This document shows, piece by piece, positions 35,058 through 43,547 of a DNA stretch of 61,126 bases (position 1 is the first letter of the stretch; every line of letters begins with the position of its first letter). The DNA comes from CAIOHW01 sp964432565. Its GTDB lineage: Bacteria > Bdellovibrionota > UBA1018. Made by a program: the position numbers and the translations under genes. The stretch is taken from contig CAYSOA010000012.1 of the NCBI GenBank assembly GCA_964432565.1, positions 1 to 61,126 of the forward strand. Direction: 5' to 3'. The notes beneath the pieces are model-generated. The model ran no database searches and was not told the origin of the DNA. It worked only from the letters and a program-made list of their open reading frames with translations.

Positions 35058-36509
35058 CCCGCGACACTCCACTTCCCATCCGAGCCCTGGCTGAAGTGCT
35101 TCAAGTAGCGACCAAAGTACCCTTGGGCCTCGCCACAAAGGCCGGCGATCTTTTCGACGTAACAGCGGTTGATGCACTGACCGTACAGGAGCTTGAAATT
35201 CGGAGTGCCCTTGATCGGCGCCGCCCCCCAGGCTTCGCCATACTCGGACGGCAAGCGCCCCTTCTGGCGATAGAACTCATCAATCGACTGAAACACCCGA
35301 TCCTGTCGATTGTGATGACCGGCCAGATAACGCATCGCCTGCACGGGCGAGTCCTTGTAGATTTGCGAGACTTCCACCGGCTTGGCTCCTCGAATCGGAG
35401 TTCCCTTCGAGTCGCGCGGCGTAATGAACCGATCCTCGGCAAGAATTTCGGTCAGGTCGGCAGCCATTCCCACGATCACTCCCTTGGGGCTCCAGACCGA
35501 ATAAACCTGTTTGGTCTTGCCCTTGTACGTCAGGCTGTAGGGCGTGTTCACCTTGGTTTCGAAGACGGTGGCTTCGGTCGGCATCTTGGCGTTGTAGTCG
35601 AGATTGGCACTCCAGGCCTTCTCGAAGTAGGTGTACTGACCGATGCCCTTGCCCTTGCGTCCGGATTTTTCAGTGAAGGTGACCAACGGCCTTCCACTGC
35701 TTTCGGCGGCAATGACACTCGCGATCATGGCTGGATGAATTTCGGCAATCCCGCGGGCACGGGCCCGAGCATTCGAGGCCGCAATCTCCGGACTGTTCAA
35801 TGCCTCGACGATCAGCGGATAAAACCGTCTCATCGCCGAATCGGAGGGAGGCTGAAGATTGCAGGGAGTCTTCGTGCACGCGGGGTGTTTTTTGGTCGAG
35901 ACACAGTCGGAAGCGTCGACCTTGGATTTCTCCGGGGATTTNNNNNNNNNNNNNNNNNNNNNNNNNNNNNNNNNNNNNNNNNNNNNNNNNNNNNNNNNNN
36001 NNNNNNNNNNNNNNNNNNNNNNNNNNNNNNNNNNNNNNNNNGGATTTCTCCGGGGATTTTTCCGGGTTTGCGGCGGGCTCGATCGGCCGAAATTCGCGAG
36101 TTTGCGGAGGACAGGCCGGATAATTCCCCCCGAGGATGACGCTCGACGCGTGTGCCACGTTAGCTGGCATCTCAATGGCACTGAGCTCGGGGCTCTGGGT
36201 GACCTTTCCAGACAAATTGTCCGCAAGGGTTCGGTAGACGGCCCCGTTGGCATCCTGAAGCGTTGCCACCCAGAACGTCCCATTTCGCCCCGTCAAACGC
36301 CTGACCTCCTTGACGAGCAAAAGGGTGCCCGATGGGGCATCATAAAGCTGCTTGTCGAGCCCTTCGAGCTCGATCGACGCCCCTGAGCTGACCCAGAGCT
36401 GATCGCCCGACCGATACTCCTCAGCCAGAGCCGGCGCGAACGAAAGCCCCAGCAGGAGCACTGCCAGAGTCGGCGCACGAAGACGTGCCAGAAGAGCGGT
36501 CGCACCCAT
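35054..36509 (-). CDS. Exported lytic-transglycosylase-like protein with KSPE repeat (interrupted by gap)
   Basis: Begins at ATG 36509 with a signal peptide ending PALA. An N-terminal SH3-like part of about 110 residues leads to a proline/lysine-rich linker with repeated KSPE units, where the assembly breaks. After the gap, MIASVIAAESSGRPLV contains a Glu in the position of the catalytic acid of SLT-type lysozyme folds, with a later YLAGHHNRQDRVFQS region. The reading frame differs on the two sides of the 100 Ns, so the true gap is not 100 bases. Probably cuts or binds peptidoglycan; conserved catalytic context is only partly recognisable. Confidence 0.65.
35924..36059. repeat. KSPE-coding tandem repeat spanning an assembly gap
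   Basis: The 18-base GGATTTCTCCGGGGATTT is found on both sides of the N-run (35924-35941 and 36042-36059) and encodes KSPEKS on the minus strand. A further degenerate unit follows. The break is where a short-read assembler would fail in a longer tandem array. Confidence 0.8.
35942..36041. other. Scaffold gap (100 N) in KSPE repeat
   Basis: Real length unknown and not congruent with 100 modulo 3, because the protein frame changes across it. Confidence 0.99.
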
Positions 36510-36554
36510 TCCGCTTCTCTTCGGCGGAAAACTGACGGGGCTTGAGCGCGAAGA

Positions 36555-38609
36555 TCAGTCGCGAAACTGCGGGTGCCGCCGCACGCGGGAAAGGAACGCC
36601 TCGCGCTCGGCTTCAGGAGCCGAGAGCACGCTGGCGGGAGCCGGGGCGGAGCTGCGCTCCCACCGCTCGAGCCAGGCCGGCCCGAGCAGAGCGACTCCGC
36701 CCGGCAGAGTCCTGGCGGACACAGAGGTGAGGATCAGCGAAGTATCGCGGCGACGCGCGCTCGGAGCGCCACTGGCAACATAGAATCCGGCCGCAAGCCA
36801 GGTGGCGCGAATCGCGGTCGAATTGGAGTACGACACGATGATCGCGGGCTTCTCGGCCCAAAGACCGTGAAGCTTTTCAAAAAAGTCCGGGCTCCATAGT
36901 GGAGCATCTTCGGTTTTCGCCGAAAACGGATCGTAGAAGATAAAATCAGGTTTGGTGGGCTCATCCGCGCAGGTGTCGGCAAAATCTCCCGTCACGAGCC
37001 GCCACTCGAGCCTGCCGCACTTGCTGACGTACTTTCCCTGCTGCAGGAGCAAATACGGACCGGCATGTTTGACGTGAGGAAACGCAAACGGATGATCGGT
37101 CGCGAGCCTCATCGGATCGAGATCGCGCTCGAAGCTGACGATCGTCAGGCGCGCGCGCGGCGACTGCTCCCAGGCGCGAATCGCGGCCATGGCATTCGTT
37201 GCAGCACCGAGTCCGACATCCCAGATGCAGATCGGCTCGTCTTCGGAAGCTGACTCAAGGCGCGCAAGCAAACCCGAGGATTCGACGTAGAGCTTTCGTG
37301 CCTCCTCGCGCGGATCCTCGACCGGATGCATACGCTCATCCGAAGACACTTGCCGAATGTGTCCGAGTCCACTGGCCTGGATTTCAGCACGGTAATCGCC
37401 GCGTGCGAGCGGACGACGATCAGCGCGCCTCTTTCGGCGATTCGGCTGGATGGTGGGGTTATCCTCATCGACCTGCCGTGAAAGCGGAGCCCGCCTGGAG
37501 TTGTAGTATTCCAGAAAGCGGTCTTCGAGGATCGCCGTTCGCATCTCGCGCATGAGCTGCATATAGAAATGCAGGTTGTGCACGCCGAGCAGCGTCCAGC
37601 CGAGCACTTCCCTGGCCTTGATCAGGTGCGACAGGTACGCGCGCGAGTAGCGTGCGCAGGTGCTGCAGGCACATTCCGGATCAAGCTTCTCTTCGGAGAA
37701 CTTGTAGACGCCACGGCGCAGGTCGAGCCTGCCACGCGACGTAAAGACCACGCCCTGCTGCGCCAGGCTCGACGGCAGCACGCAGTCGAACATATCGACA
37801 CCACGATGCACGGCTTCCAGTAGATCGATCGGAGTACCGACGCCCATCAGGTACCGCGGGCGATCTTCGGGCAGGAGCGACGCCGACAGCTCAGTAAAGT
37901 CCTCGCGCTCGGCCTTGGATTCTCCGACGGCAAGGCCCCCGATCGCGAACCCGTCAAACGGCAGGCTCGTGATCTGCTCGGCGCTGATGCGACGAAGATC
38001 CTCGTAACAGGCCCCCTGGACGATTCCGAAAAGCGACTGCGGCGAGTCGCCACGCGCAACCAGCGATCGCTTGGCCCACCGATGCGTGCGGTGGACGGAC
38101 TCTTCGGCGAGCTCGCGCGAACAGGTCGAGGGCACGCACTGGTCGAGCACCATCATGATGTCACTGCCGATCGCGCGCTGCATGGCGATGCTCCGCTCGG
38201 GAGTGAGCTCGATGATGTTACCGTCGACATAGCTGCGAAAGATCGCACCCTGCTCGTCATTGATCGTAAAACGCTGGCCCTGCTTCTCCATCAGGCGCGG
38301 GAGCGAGAAGATCTGGAACCCTCCTGAGTCGGTCAGGACTGAACGCTTCCAGCCGTTGAACTGGTGGATGCCGCCGAAGCGTTCGAACACCTCGATGCCC
38401 GGGCGAAGCATCAGGTGGTAGGTGTTGGCGAGCAGGACGGGAAACTCGAGGTGTTCTAGCGTGTCGAAGGTCTGTGCGCGCACCGTGGCCTGGGTTCCAA
38501 CCGGCATGAAGACGGGGGTCAGCACCTCGTTGTGAAGCGTGGTGAATTTTCCGGCGCGGGCGCGGCTGCCAGTGGCGCGGGCGTGAAGTTCAAATCTCAA
38601 TCGACTCAT
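36555..38609 (-). CDS. tgt: Fusion of tRNA-guanine transglycosylase and MnmC-like methyltransferase
   Basis: 684 residues. Residues 1-375 are a Tgt: LTDSGGFQIFS (Asp94), FAIGGLAVGE (222-230), nucleophile region VDMFDCV (Asp272), and a zinc site with Cys313, Cys315, Cys318 and His344. This enzyme inserts the queuine precursor at G34 of tRNA. After a basic linker, residues about 420-684 match the methyltransferase domain of MnmC (DUF752): DERMHPVEDPREEARKLYV, SAM loop WDVGLGAAT (463-471), and DPFSAKTEDAPLW (560-572). MnmC methylates 5-aminomethyl-2-thiouridine at U34. In the Tgt half the usual P-T-R-x-x-R-x-G reads PSSLAQQG. Both halves look intact, with no internal break. Confidence 0.9.
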   Translation of the reverse strand: MSRLRFELHARATGSRARAGKFTTLHNEVLTPVFMPVGTQATVRAQTFDTLEHLEFPVLLANTYHLMLRPGIEVFERFGGIHQFNGWKRSVLTDSGGFQIFSLPRLMEKQGQRFTINDEQGAIFRSYVDGNIIELTPERSIAMQRAIGSDIMMVLDQCVPSTCSRELAEESVHRTHRWAKRSLVARGDSPQSLFGIVQGACYEDLRRISAEQITSLPFDGFAIGGLAVGESKAEREDFTELSASLLPEDRPRYLMGVGTPIDLLEAVHRGVDMFDCVLPSSLAQQGVVFTSRGRLDLRRGVYKFSEEKLDPECACSTCARYSRAYLSHLIKAREVLGWTLLGVHNLHFYMQLMREMRTAILEDRFLEYYNSRRAPLSRQVDEDNPTIQPNRRKRRADRRPLARGDYRAEIQASGLGHIRQVSSDERMHPVEDPREEARKLYVESSGLLARLESASEDEPICIWDVGLGAATNAMAAIRAWEQSPRARLTIVSFERDLDPMRLATDHPFAFPHVKHAGPYLLLQQGKYVSKCGRLEWRLVTGDFADTCADEPTKPDFIFYDPFSAKTEDAPLWSPDFFEKLHGLWAEKPAIIVSYSNSTAIRATWLAAGFYVASGAPSARRRDTSLILTSVSARTLPGGVALLGPAWLERWERSSAPAPASVLSAPEAEREAFLSRVRRHPQFRD

Positions 38610-38636
38610 GGGAGAGTCGACCCTAGCGCAGCCACC

Positions 38637-39041
38637 TCAGACCGAACAACGTCCGTCAGCGCACTCCTCGCGCTTTTTCTTCGGCAGGAAGGGTCGGATT
38701 CGAGCGAACACCTGATATCCCAGATCGAGAAACGGTCTCACCGGCCTCCATCCTGCGATATGGGCCAGGGGACGAAACCCGGGAATCACTTTCCAGATCG
38801 CAACAAAGGCGCCCACTTCGGTGTGGAGTATTCCCTGAGCATCCTTGACGTGCATCACCCGGTGAACGGCCGTCGGGTCGAGCCCTTCCTGTTCGGCCGA
38901 AAACTCGGGCGCCGTGATGTCCACCCAGCGCACCTCTCGCGCTTGGTCTCGTCTCTGGTAGTGCTCGATTTCTCGCGAGCAGAGTCGGCAGAGGCCGTCG
39001 AAGTACACCGTCAAGACTGGGAGGCGATCAGGAACACTCAT
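38637..39041 (-). CDS. DCC-family thiol-disulfide oxidoreductase-like protein (DUF393)
   Basis: 134 residues. YFDGLCRLCSREI near residue 13-25 is the defining D-G-x-C-x-x-C motif of the DCC/DUF393 family, a thioredoxin-like group. The C-terminal region VFARIRPFLPKKKREECADGRCSV is basic with three cysteines. Function unproven; family members are often linked to HTTM proteins. Confidence 0.85.
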   Translation of the reverse strand: MSVPDRLPVLTVYFDGLCRLCSREIEHYQRRDQAREVRWVDITAPEFSAEQEGLDPTAVHRVMHVKDAQGILHTEVGAFVAIWKVIPGFRPLAHIAGWRPVRPFLDLGYQVFARIRPFLPKKKREECADGRCSV

Positions 39042-39083
39042 GAGTTCACACTAGCATGAACTCGTAAGTAACTGAAATTAATG

Positions 39084-39118
39084 GAAAAGGCCCGGGAAGA
39101 TCCTCCCCGGGCCCCTTT
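39084..39118 (-). terminator. Rho-independent terminator of the cupredoxin gene
   Basis: GGCCCGGG and CCCGGGCC arms around an eleven-base loop are followed on the minus strand by CTTTTCC. It lies about 30 bases past the stop codon of the cupredoxin gene. Confidence 0.85.
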
Positions 39119-39143
39119 CAGCTTCGAGAATGGCCGAAACGGC

Positions 39144-39680
39144 TTACTTCACCGTCATGACGCCCTTCATGACCATCGCGTGGCCAGGAAAGGTGCAGAT
39201 GTACGGGTATTCGCCCGCAGCAGGTGCGACAAAGGTGATCGTGTCGGTCTCACCGGCATTGATCAGCCGGGTCTTGAAGAGCACGTTCGGGTCATTGTCG
39301 GGGGCCCAGCCCTTGTCATTTCCCGCCTGAATCCCAGCATTGGCAACGGCCTGTTCGGTGCCTGGCTTCACGACCAGCAGGTTGTGCTGTAGGCCTCCTG
39401 CAGATGCGTTGTTCTTGAAGGTCAGCTTCACGACCTGCCCAGCCTTCACTTCAAACGCCTTCTTGTCGAACGCCATGGCATCCCCTTCGGTGCCAATCGT
39501 GACTTCGACGTCAGGCTTCTGGTTCGGATCGACTGCAGCAGGAGCTGCGGCGGTCTCGGTCGCCGTCTCGGCGGCCGGAGCGGCAGCGTCAGGGGCAGCA
39601 CCCTCTTCTTTTTTGGTGCAGGCGGAAATCGCCACCGCGAGAGTGGAAAACAGCACAAGAGTACGAACGGATGCCTTCAT
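39144..39680 (-). CDS. Azurin/plastocyanin-like cupredoxin lipoprotein
   Basis: 178 residues from ATG 39680. A lipobox (ISAC) is followed by an Ala/Pro-rich linker of about 45 residues and a cupredoxin domain. Copper ligands are the His of LQHNLLV, then Cys, His and Met in ICTFPGHAMVM. This spacing is of the azurin type. It probably carries electrons in the periplasm or at the outer membrane surface. A divergently transcribed GbsR/MarR-type regulator follows at once, which suggests local control. Confidence 0.88.
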   Translation of the reverse strand: MKASVRTLVLFSTLAVAISACTKKEEGAAPDAAAPAAETATETAAAPAAVDPNQKPDVEVTIGTEGDAMAFDKKAFEVKAGQVVKLTFKNNASAGGLQHNLLVVKPGTEQAVANAGIQAGNDKGWAPDNDPNVLFKTRLINAGETDTITFVAPAAGEYPYICTFPGHAMVMKGVMTVK

Positions 39681-39716
39681 CAGTCTGCCTTTCTGCAACG
39701 AAAACCATGTTTTTAA

Positions 39717-40325
39717 GTGGAAACGCTCTTGAGTGTACCTGAAGTTCAAGACATTTTAAACGAGATGACTGCCAAAAATTCGAAACGAAGGAAGGGCCCC
39801 TCCACAGGAAGCGATCTTCAGAACCTTGCCGATGCGGTCGGTGAGTTCATTGAGTACTGGGGCTTCAAGCGGGTTCACGGAAGAATCTGGACCCACCTCT
39901 TTCTTTCCGAAGCTCCCCTGGATGCCGGACAGCTCATCGAACGCCTGGGGATCTCGAAGGCACTGGCCAGCATGACCCTGAAGGATTTGCTTCGCTATGA
40001 CGTGATCCTGCCCGCAGGACGCAGCGAGCGCGGAACTGACCTGTTTCGAGCCAATCCCGACACGCTGGGGGTCGTTCTGAACGTCCTGAAGCAACGAGAG
40101 AAAGCGATGCTGGAACAGGTTCGCACCTCGCTCTCACAGCTTCGTCAGCATCAGAAGTCTGAGAGCGAGAAGACGGCATGCCCGGAGAGGCTCGACTCGC
40201 TGGGCGCGATGGTCCAAAACGCCCAGGACTTTCTCGAGACCATCCTCGCCTTTCAGGGCCTGGCCCCGAAGGGCTGGGGCAGCCTCACCTCGTCGTTTAC
40301 CCTGCCCCGAACCGGAGATCGTTAG
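39717..40325 (+). CDS. GbsR/MarR-type transcriptional regulator
   Basis: Up to 202 residues from GTG 39717; ATG 39765 gives a shorter version that keeps all conserved sequence. FIEYWGFKRVHGRIWTHLFLSEAPLDAGQLIERLGISKALASMTLKDL is the GbsR winged-helix signature. The C-terminal half is helical and likely dimerises. GbsR proteins respond to choline-like ligands or metals in different bacteria. Divergent from the cupredoxin gene with a gap of about 40 bases, so autoregulation and control of the cupredoxin gene are likely. Confidence 0.8.
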   Translation: METLLSVPEVQDILNEMTAKNSKRRKGPSTGSDLQNLADAVGEFIEYWGFKRVHGRIWTHLFLSEAPLDAGQLIERLGISKALASMTLKDLLRYDVILPAGRSERGTDLFRANPDTLGVVLNVLKQREKAMLEQVRTSLSQLRQHQKSESEKTACPERLDSLGAMVQNAQDFLETILAFQGLAPKGWGSLTSSFTLPRTGDR

Positions 40326-40360
40326 TTCGATACAACGAACCATCCCTGAAAAACCGAGAG

Positions 40361-40954
40361 CTACCGAACTGCGAGCGCCTTTTCGATGGCCGAAATCACT
40401 TCGGCGTCGTCGGGTGACACACGGGGCTTGAATCGCGCCAGAATACGGCCATCCCGACCCACGAGAAACTTCTCGAAGTTCCAGCTGATTTCTCCGTGAA
40501 ACTCCTTTTGGGGCCCCTCGGTCAGATACCGATACACCGGCTGTTTATCGTCTCCCTTGACTCTCGCTTTTGAAAACAGCGGAAAGGAGACCTGATAGTT
40601 CTTCTCGCAAAAGATCTTGATCTCTTTATCCGTACCTGGCTCCTGGGCGAAGAAATCGTTACTTGGAAATCCCAGCACCGTGAAACCCCGACTCTCGAAG
40701 CGTCCCTGCAGCTTTTGAAGCGACTCGTATTGAGGAGTCAGCCCGCAGCGTGAGGCGGTATTCACCACCAGCGCCACCTTGCCCACGAACTTCGAAAGCG
40801 GAGCAGGCTTTCCGTCGATATCCGTCGCTTCGAGCGCATAAACGCCGGCGGCCTTCGCCGCCGCAGGCTCCTTCTTCTTCGCCGCTCCGGCTTCACCACT
40901 GCCCCAGCTCGCCACCAGAGTCAAAGCCACCAGAATTCCGCAGATTCGTTTCAT
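40361..40954 (-). CDS. Exported glutathione-peroxidase-family protein
   Basis: 197 residues from ATG 40954, which overlaps the upstream UbiA-like gene by four bases and begins a signal peptide ending GEAGA. Catalytic Cys70 is in NTASRCGLT, FPSNDFFAQEPG follows at about 106-117, and the catalytic Trp is in ISWNFEKF. It uses Cys, not selenocysteine; the codon is TGC-type, not TGA. Periplasmic peroxidases of this group usually draw electrons from thioredoxin-like proteins. Last gene of a four-gene operon. Confidence 0.88.
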   Translation of the reverse strand: MKRICGILVALTLVASWGSGEAGAAKKKEPAAAKAAGVYALEATDIDGKPAPLSKFVGKVALVVNTASRCGLTPQYESLQKLQGRFESRGFTVLGFPSNDFFAQEPGTDKEIKIFCEKNYQVSFPLFSKARVKGDDKQPVYRYLTEGPQKEFHGEISWNFEKFLVGRDGRILARFKPRVSPDDAEVISAIEKALAVR

Positions 40955-42054
40955 GTCAAACCTCCAAAAAGTTGAATCGACATCCAGGTCAGCAGACTCG
41001 CTCCAAGAATTGAAATCCACGCAAGCCGTCGGGCCCGCCGACGCAGCCCCACCATCCAGACCGAGGCGCTGCCCGAGGCTCGAAGTACCCGAAGCCCCAG
41101 CCAGAGCTGCGCGGGAAGGAGCAGTGCCAGTGAAAGGACGAACACTGGATTTAAATTCGCTGAAACGACTGCCGGCAGTAGGCTGACCCAACCCAGCAGA
41201 TAGAAGACTGCGAGAAACCAGCGCCCCCGAAGAAATCCCAACCGGGTGACGATCGTCGCGACGCCATTGGCCTGGTCGCGGTCGGACATCACGAGATTTC
41301 CGGCATGATGCATGGCGAGACTCCAGAAACCCAGGCAGGCCCCCACGCAAACCATCGACAGATTCCAAGTCTCGAAGAAACACCAGCTGAGCGCAAGAAC
41401 CAGAGCGGGGCCCGAGGCAAGAAAGAGCACGAGTTCGCCCCAGCCGCGATATCGAAGGGCCAGCGGAGGCTGCGAGTATCCCCACGCGGCCAGAGCCCCC
41501 ATCGCCACCATCGGCAAGAGCGCTTCAGAATGGCGAAAAAGCAGCGGGGCCCCAAGAGTTCCAGCAGCCGCCAGCAACGTCATCGACACCACCCAGAGCT
41601 GACGCGGCGACACCCAGCCCTCAACCAGAGCCGATCTGCGCCCGCCACTCTCCTGCCACCGCGACAGATCAAGAAGCCTGAGGCCATCATGAATCTCGGC
41701 GATTCCATTGACGGCAAGATGCAGAAAAAAGGCACCAGTAACGGCGACCACCGCTTGGTTTGGATTCAGGCTCCAACCCTGACCGTGGCCCAGGAGACCC
41801 ACCCAGAGTGCCGCAAACAGAACCAGAAACGCTCGATCTGCCCGAAGCGCCGTCCAGTACCGAATCAAAAACGACGGATGAGCCCCCGAAGGGTCCCGGA
41901 GTTGAACCACGACTTTTCGACGGGAACCCTCGATGATCACTTCGCGTGCCACAGGCAGGAGAGATCGTCCCTGATGCTCGATTCGCCCTCGCCAGAGGCT
42001 TTCGCGAAGCTCAGGAGACTCCGCTTCGAGCACAATCCATCCGCAAGTGCTCAC
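40951..42054 (-). CDS. UbiA-family prenyltransferase
   Basis: 367 residues from GTG 42054, overlapping the polyprenyl synthase stop by four bases. Eight to nine membrane helices begin near residue 75, preceded by an unusual soluble N-terminal extension. The two acidic motifs of UbiA enzymes are visible: NGIAEIHDG (with Glu in place of the first Asp) and SDRDQANGVATIV. UbiA proteins transfer a polyprenyl chain to an aromatic ring, as in menaquinone or ubiquinone synthesis. The co-translated polyprenyl diphosphate synthase would supply the chain. Confidence 0.8.
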   Translation of the reverse strand: MSTCGWIVLEAESPELRESLWRGRIEHQGRSLLPVAREVIIEGSRRKVVVQLRDPSGAHPSFLIRYWTALRADRAFLVLFAALWVGLLGHGQGWSLNPNQAVVAVTGAFFLHLAVNGIAEIHDGLRLLDLSRWQESGGRRSALVEGWVSPRQLWVVSMTLLAAAGTLGAPLLFRHSEALLPMVAMGALAAWGYSQPPLALRYRGWGELVLFLASGPALVLALSWCFFETWNLSMVCVGACLGFWSLAMHHAGNLVMSDRDQANGVATIVTRLGFLRGRWFLAVFYLLGWVSLLPAVVSANLNPVFVLSLALLLPAQLWLGLRVLRASGSASVWMVGLRRRARRLAWISILGASLLTWMSIQLFGGLT

Positions 42055-43040
42055 GCCTTCCTCCGCGGCAACTCATCCAAAATCGACTCGATGGCGGCAG
42101 CCGAGGCCTGCTCGGAATCGAGCGAAAGATCGAGTACCAACCCGCGCCAGAGCGCTTTTCCCGCTTCGATGTGACCCTGGGCGGAGTCACGAACGCGCGC
42201 TCGTGCGAGTTGAAGCTCGCCATCACTCCATGGCCAGCGGGGATCCTTCGCAGCGGCTTCAGGACTTTCCCTCCAGCGCCGAATGAGCTGATCCAAGGGC
42301 CGAACCAGCGAGGAATTTGCGCGGATCATTTCGTAGGTGACGCGGTTAACAAGCCCCTCTCGCAGATCCTGGGCAAAGGGCTTCTCTCCCCCCACTTCGA
42401 AATCGATCACATCATCGACCTGTTGAAACGCCAGCCCCAGGTGAAAACCCAGCTGCCGAAAGCGATCAACGACCGAAGCATCCAGCCCCTTCAGGGTCGG
42501 CCCCACCGAGCAGCACCACGACAGCAGACTGGCCGTCTTTTTTCGGGCGACCTCGTCGAGATGCTGGGCGCTCACCTCAATCACGCCGCGGGCTTCAAGC
42601 TGCAGCCATTCGCCACTGACCATGTCGACCAGAACCTGCGATAGCCCCGAAATCAGGGAGCCCGAGGGGTCCTGGCAAAGTTCCTTCAGTGCCTGCGCCA
42701 ACAGAAAGTCTCCGGCCAGCACGGCTCGGCTGTTGGAGGAACGCGAATTGATCGTAGGACGATGCCGCCGCGTGGCCGCTTCGTCGATCACATCGTCGTG
42801 CGCCAGGGTGGCGGCGTGCGTGAACTCGGCAGCCCGGGCATAGGGTGCTACGGTCGACAGCTTGATTCCCAGGGCATCGGCTACGAGCAGAGTGAGCAGG
42901 GGCCGCAAACGCTTTCCACCCCACAGCACGCTGCGATTGAGCAGCGATTCGATCTCCGGAACGGAGGAACGCTCGGGAAGCTCGAACACCAGGCCCCCCA
43001 GCGTTTTCGCGACCGCTTCAGATCCCCATCGTGCGCCCAT
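42051..43040 (-). CDS. Polyprenyl diphosphate synthase
   Basis: 329 residues. The first aspartate-rich motif is DDVIDEAATRR near residue 78, the second DDVIDF near 205. GGKRLRP at the N-terminus and KTA-type SLLSWC region match trans-isoprenyl diphosphate synthases of the IspB/HepT class, which make C35-C50 quinone side chains. The start lies ten bases after the OsmC-family gene and the end overlaps the UbiA-like gene. Confidence 0.92.
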   Translation of the reverse strand: MGARWGSEAVAKTLGGLVFELPERSSVPEIESLLNRSVLWGGKRLRPLLTLLVADALGIKLSTVAPYARAAEFTHAATLAHDDVIDEAATRRHRPTINSRSSNSRAVLAGDFLLAQALKELCQDPSGSLISGLSQVLVDMVSGEWLQLEARGVIEVSAQHLDEVARKKTASLLSWCCSVGPTLKGLDASVVDRFRQLGFHLGLAFQQVDDVIDFEVGGEKPFAQDLREGLVNRVTYEMIRANSSLVRPLDQLIRRWRESPEAAAKDPRWPWSDGELQLARARVRDSAQGHIEAGKALWRGLVLDLSLDSEQASAAAIESILDELPRRKA

Positions 43041-43050
43041 GGTTCATTCC

Positions 43051-43488
43051 TCAGGAAACATCGAACTGAAAGGTTTTCTCGGTCCTGACGGAGTTCAGAA
43101 TCAGGCAGGACCTGGAGGTCTTGTCGAGAAGCGTTCTTGCACGACTCGGATCACTGGCTCCGGTGAGCGTGGCATGCAGATGAAACTTCGCCATCCACGG
43201 CACGCCCTTCTCGTCCCGATCCACCGTCAGGCTTCCTCGAACCTCGAGCTTCTCGTAGCTCACACCACTTTTTTCGGAGAAGACCTTGAACGTGGCGACG
43301 AAGCAGTTGGCAAGCGCCATGGCGTAGAGATCTTCGGGCGAAAGCCCACCTCCGGGTCCTTGAAACTCGGGGGGAATGGCACACGCCAGCTCGCCGATGG
43401 GAGCCTTCTCGGCATGGGTGGACCAGAGCGTCTGAATTCCGGGAGGAGAGACGGACTCGACCTCGTACTGCTGCGGATACTGAATCAC
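43051..43488 (-). CDS. OsmC/Ohr-family peroxiredoxin-like protein
   Basis: 145 residues. The two conserved cysteines are in LANCFVATF and SRSCLILNS, as in OsmC-family hydroperoxide reductases. Its gene is the first of an operon with polyprenyl synthase, UbiA-like protein and glutathione peroxidase, bracketing lipid-quinone synthesis with peroxide defence. A candidate operator lies between it and the divergent gene at 43548. Confidence 0.88.
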   Translation of the reverse strand: MIQYPQQYEVESVSPPGIQTLWSTHAEKAPIGELACAIPPEFQGPGGGLSPEDLYAMALANCFVATFKVFSEKSGVSYEKLEVRGSLTVDRDEKGVPWMAKFHLHATLTGASDPSRARTLLDKTSRSCLILNSVRTEKTFQFDVS

Positions 43489-43509
43489 CGGACACCTGCT
43501 TTCGAAACG

Positions 43510-43529
43510 GGTTCAAAGTTTTGTGAACC
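43510..43529. promoter_or_regulatory. Inverted repeat between divergent osmC-like and DUF429-like genes
   Basis: GGTTCA and TGAACC separated by eight bases, 19-22 bases from each start codon. Possible operator. Confidence 0.4.
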
Positions 43530-43547
43530 TAGCTTATCACAGCAAAG

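Noticed and set aside
37500..37860. Frameshift as the cause of the altered PSSLAQQG motif in Tgt
   Set aside because: Conserved Tgt sequence continues in the same frame on both sides, including the zinc site, so a local shift is unlikely.
40361..40954. Glutathione peroxidase as a possible selenoprotein
   Set aside because: The catalytic residue is an ordinary Cys codon and no in-frame TGA is needed.
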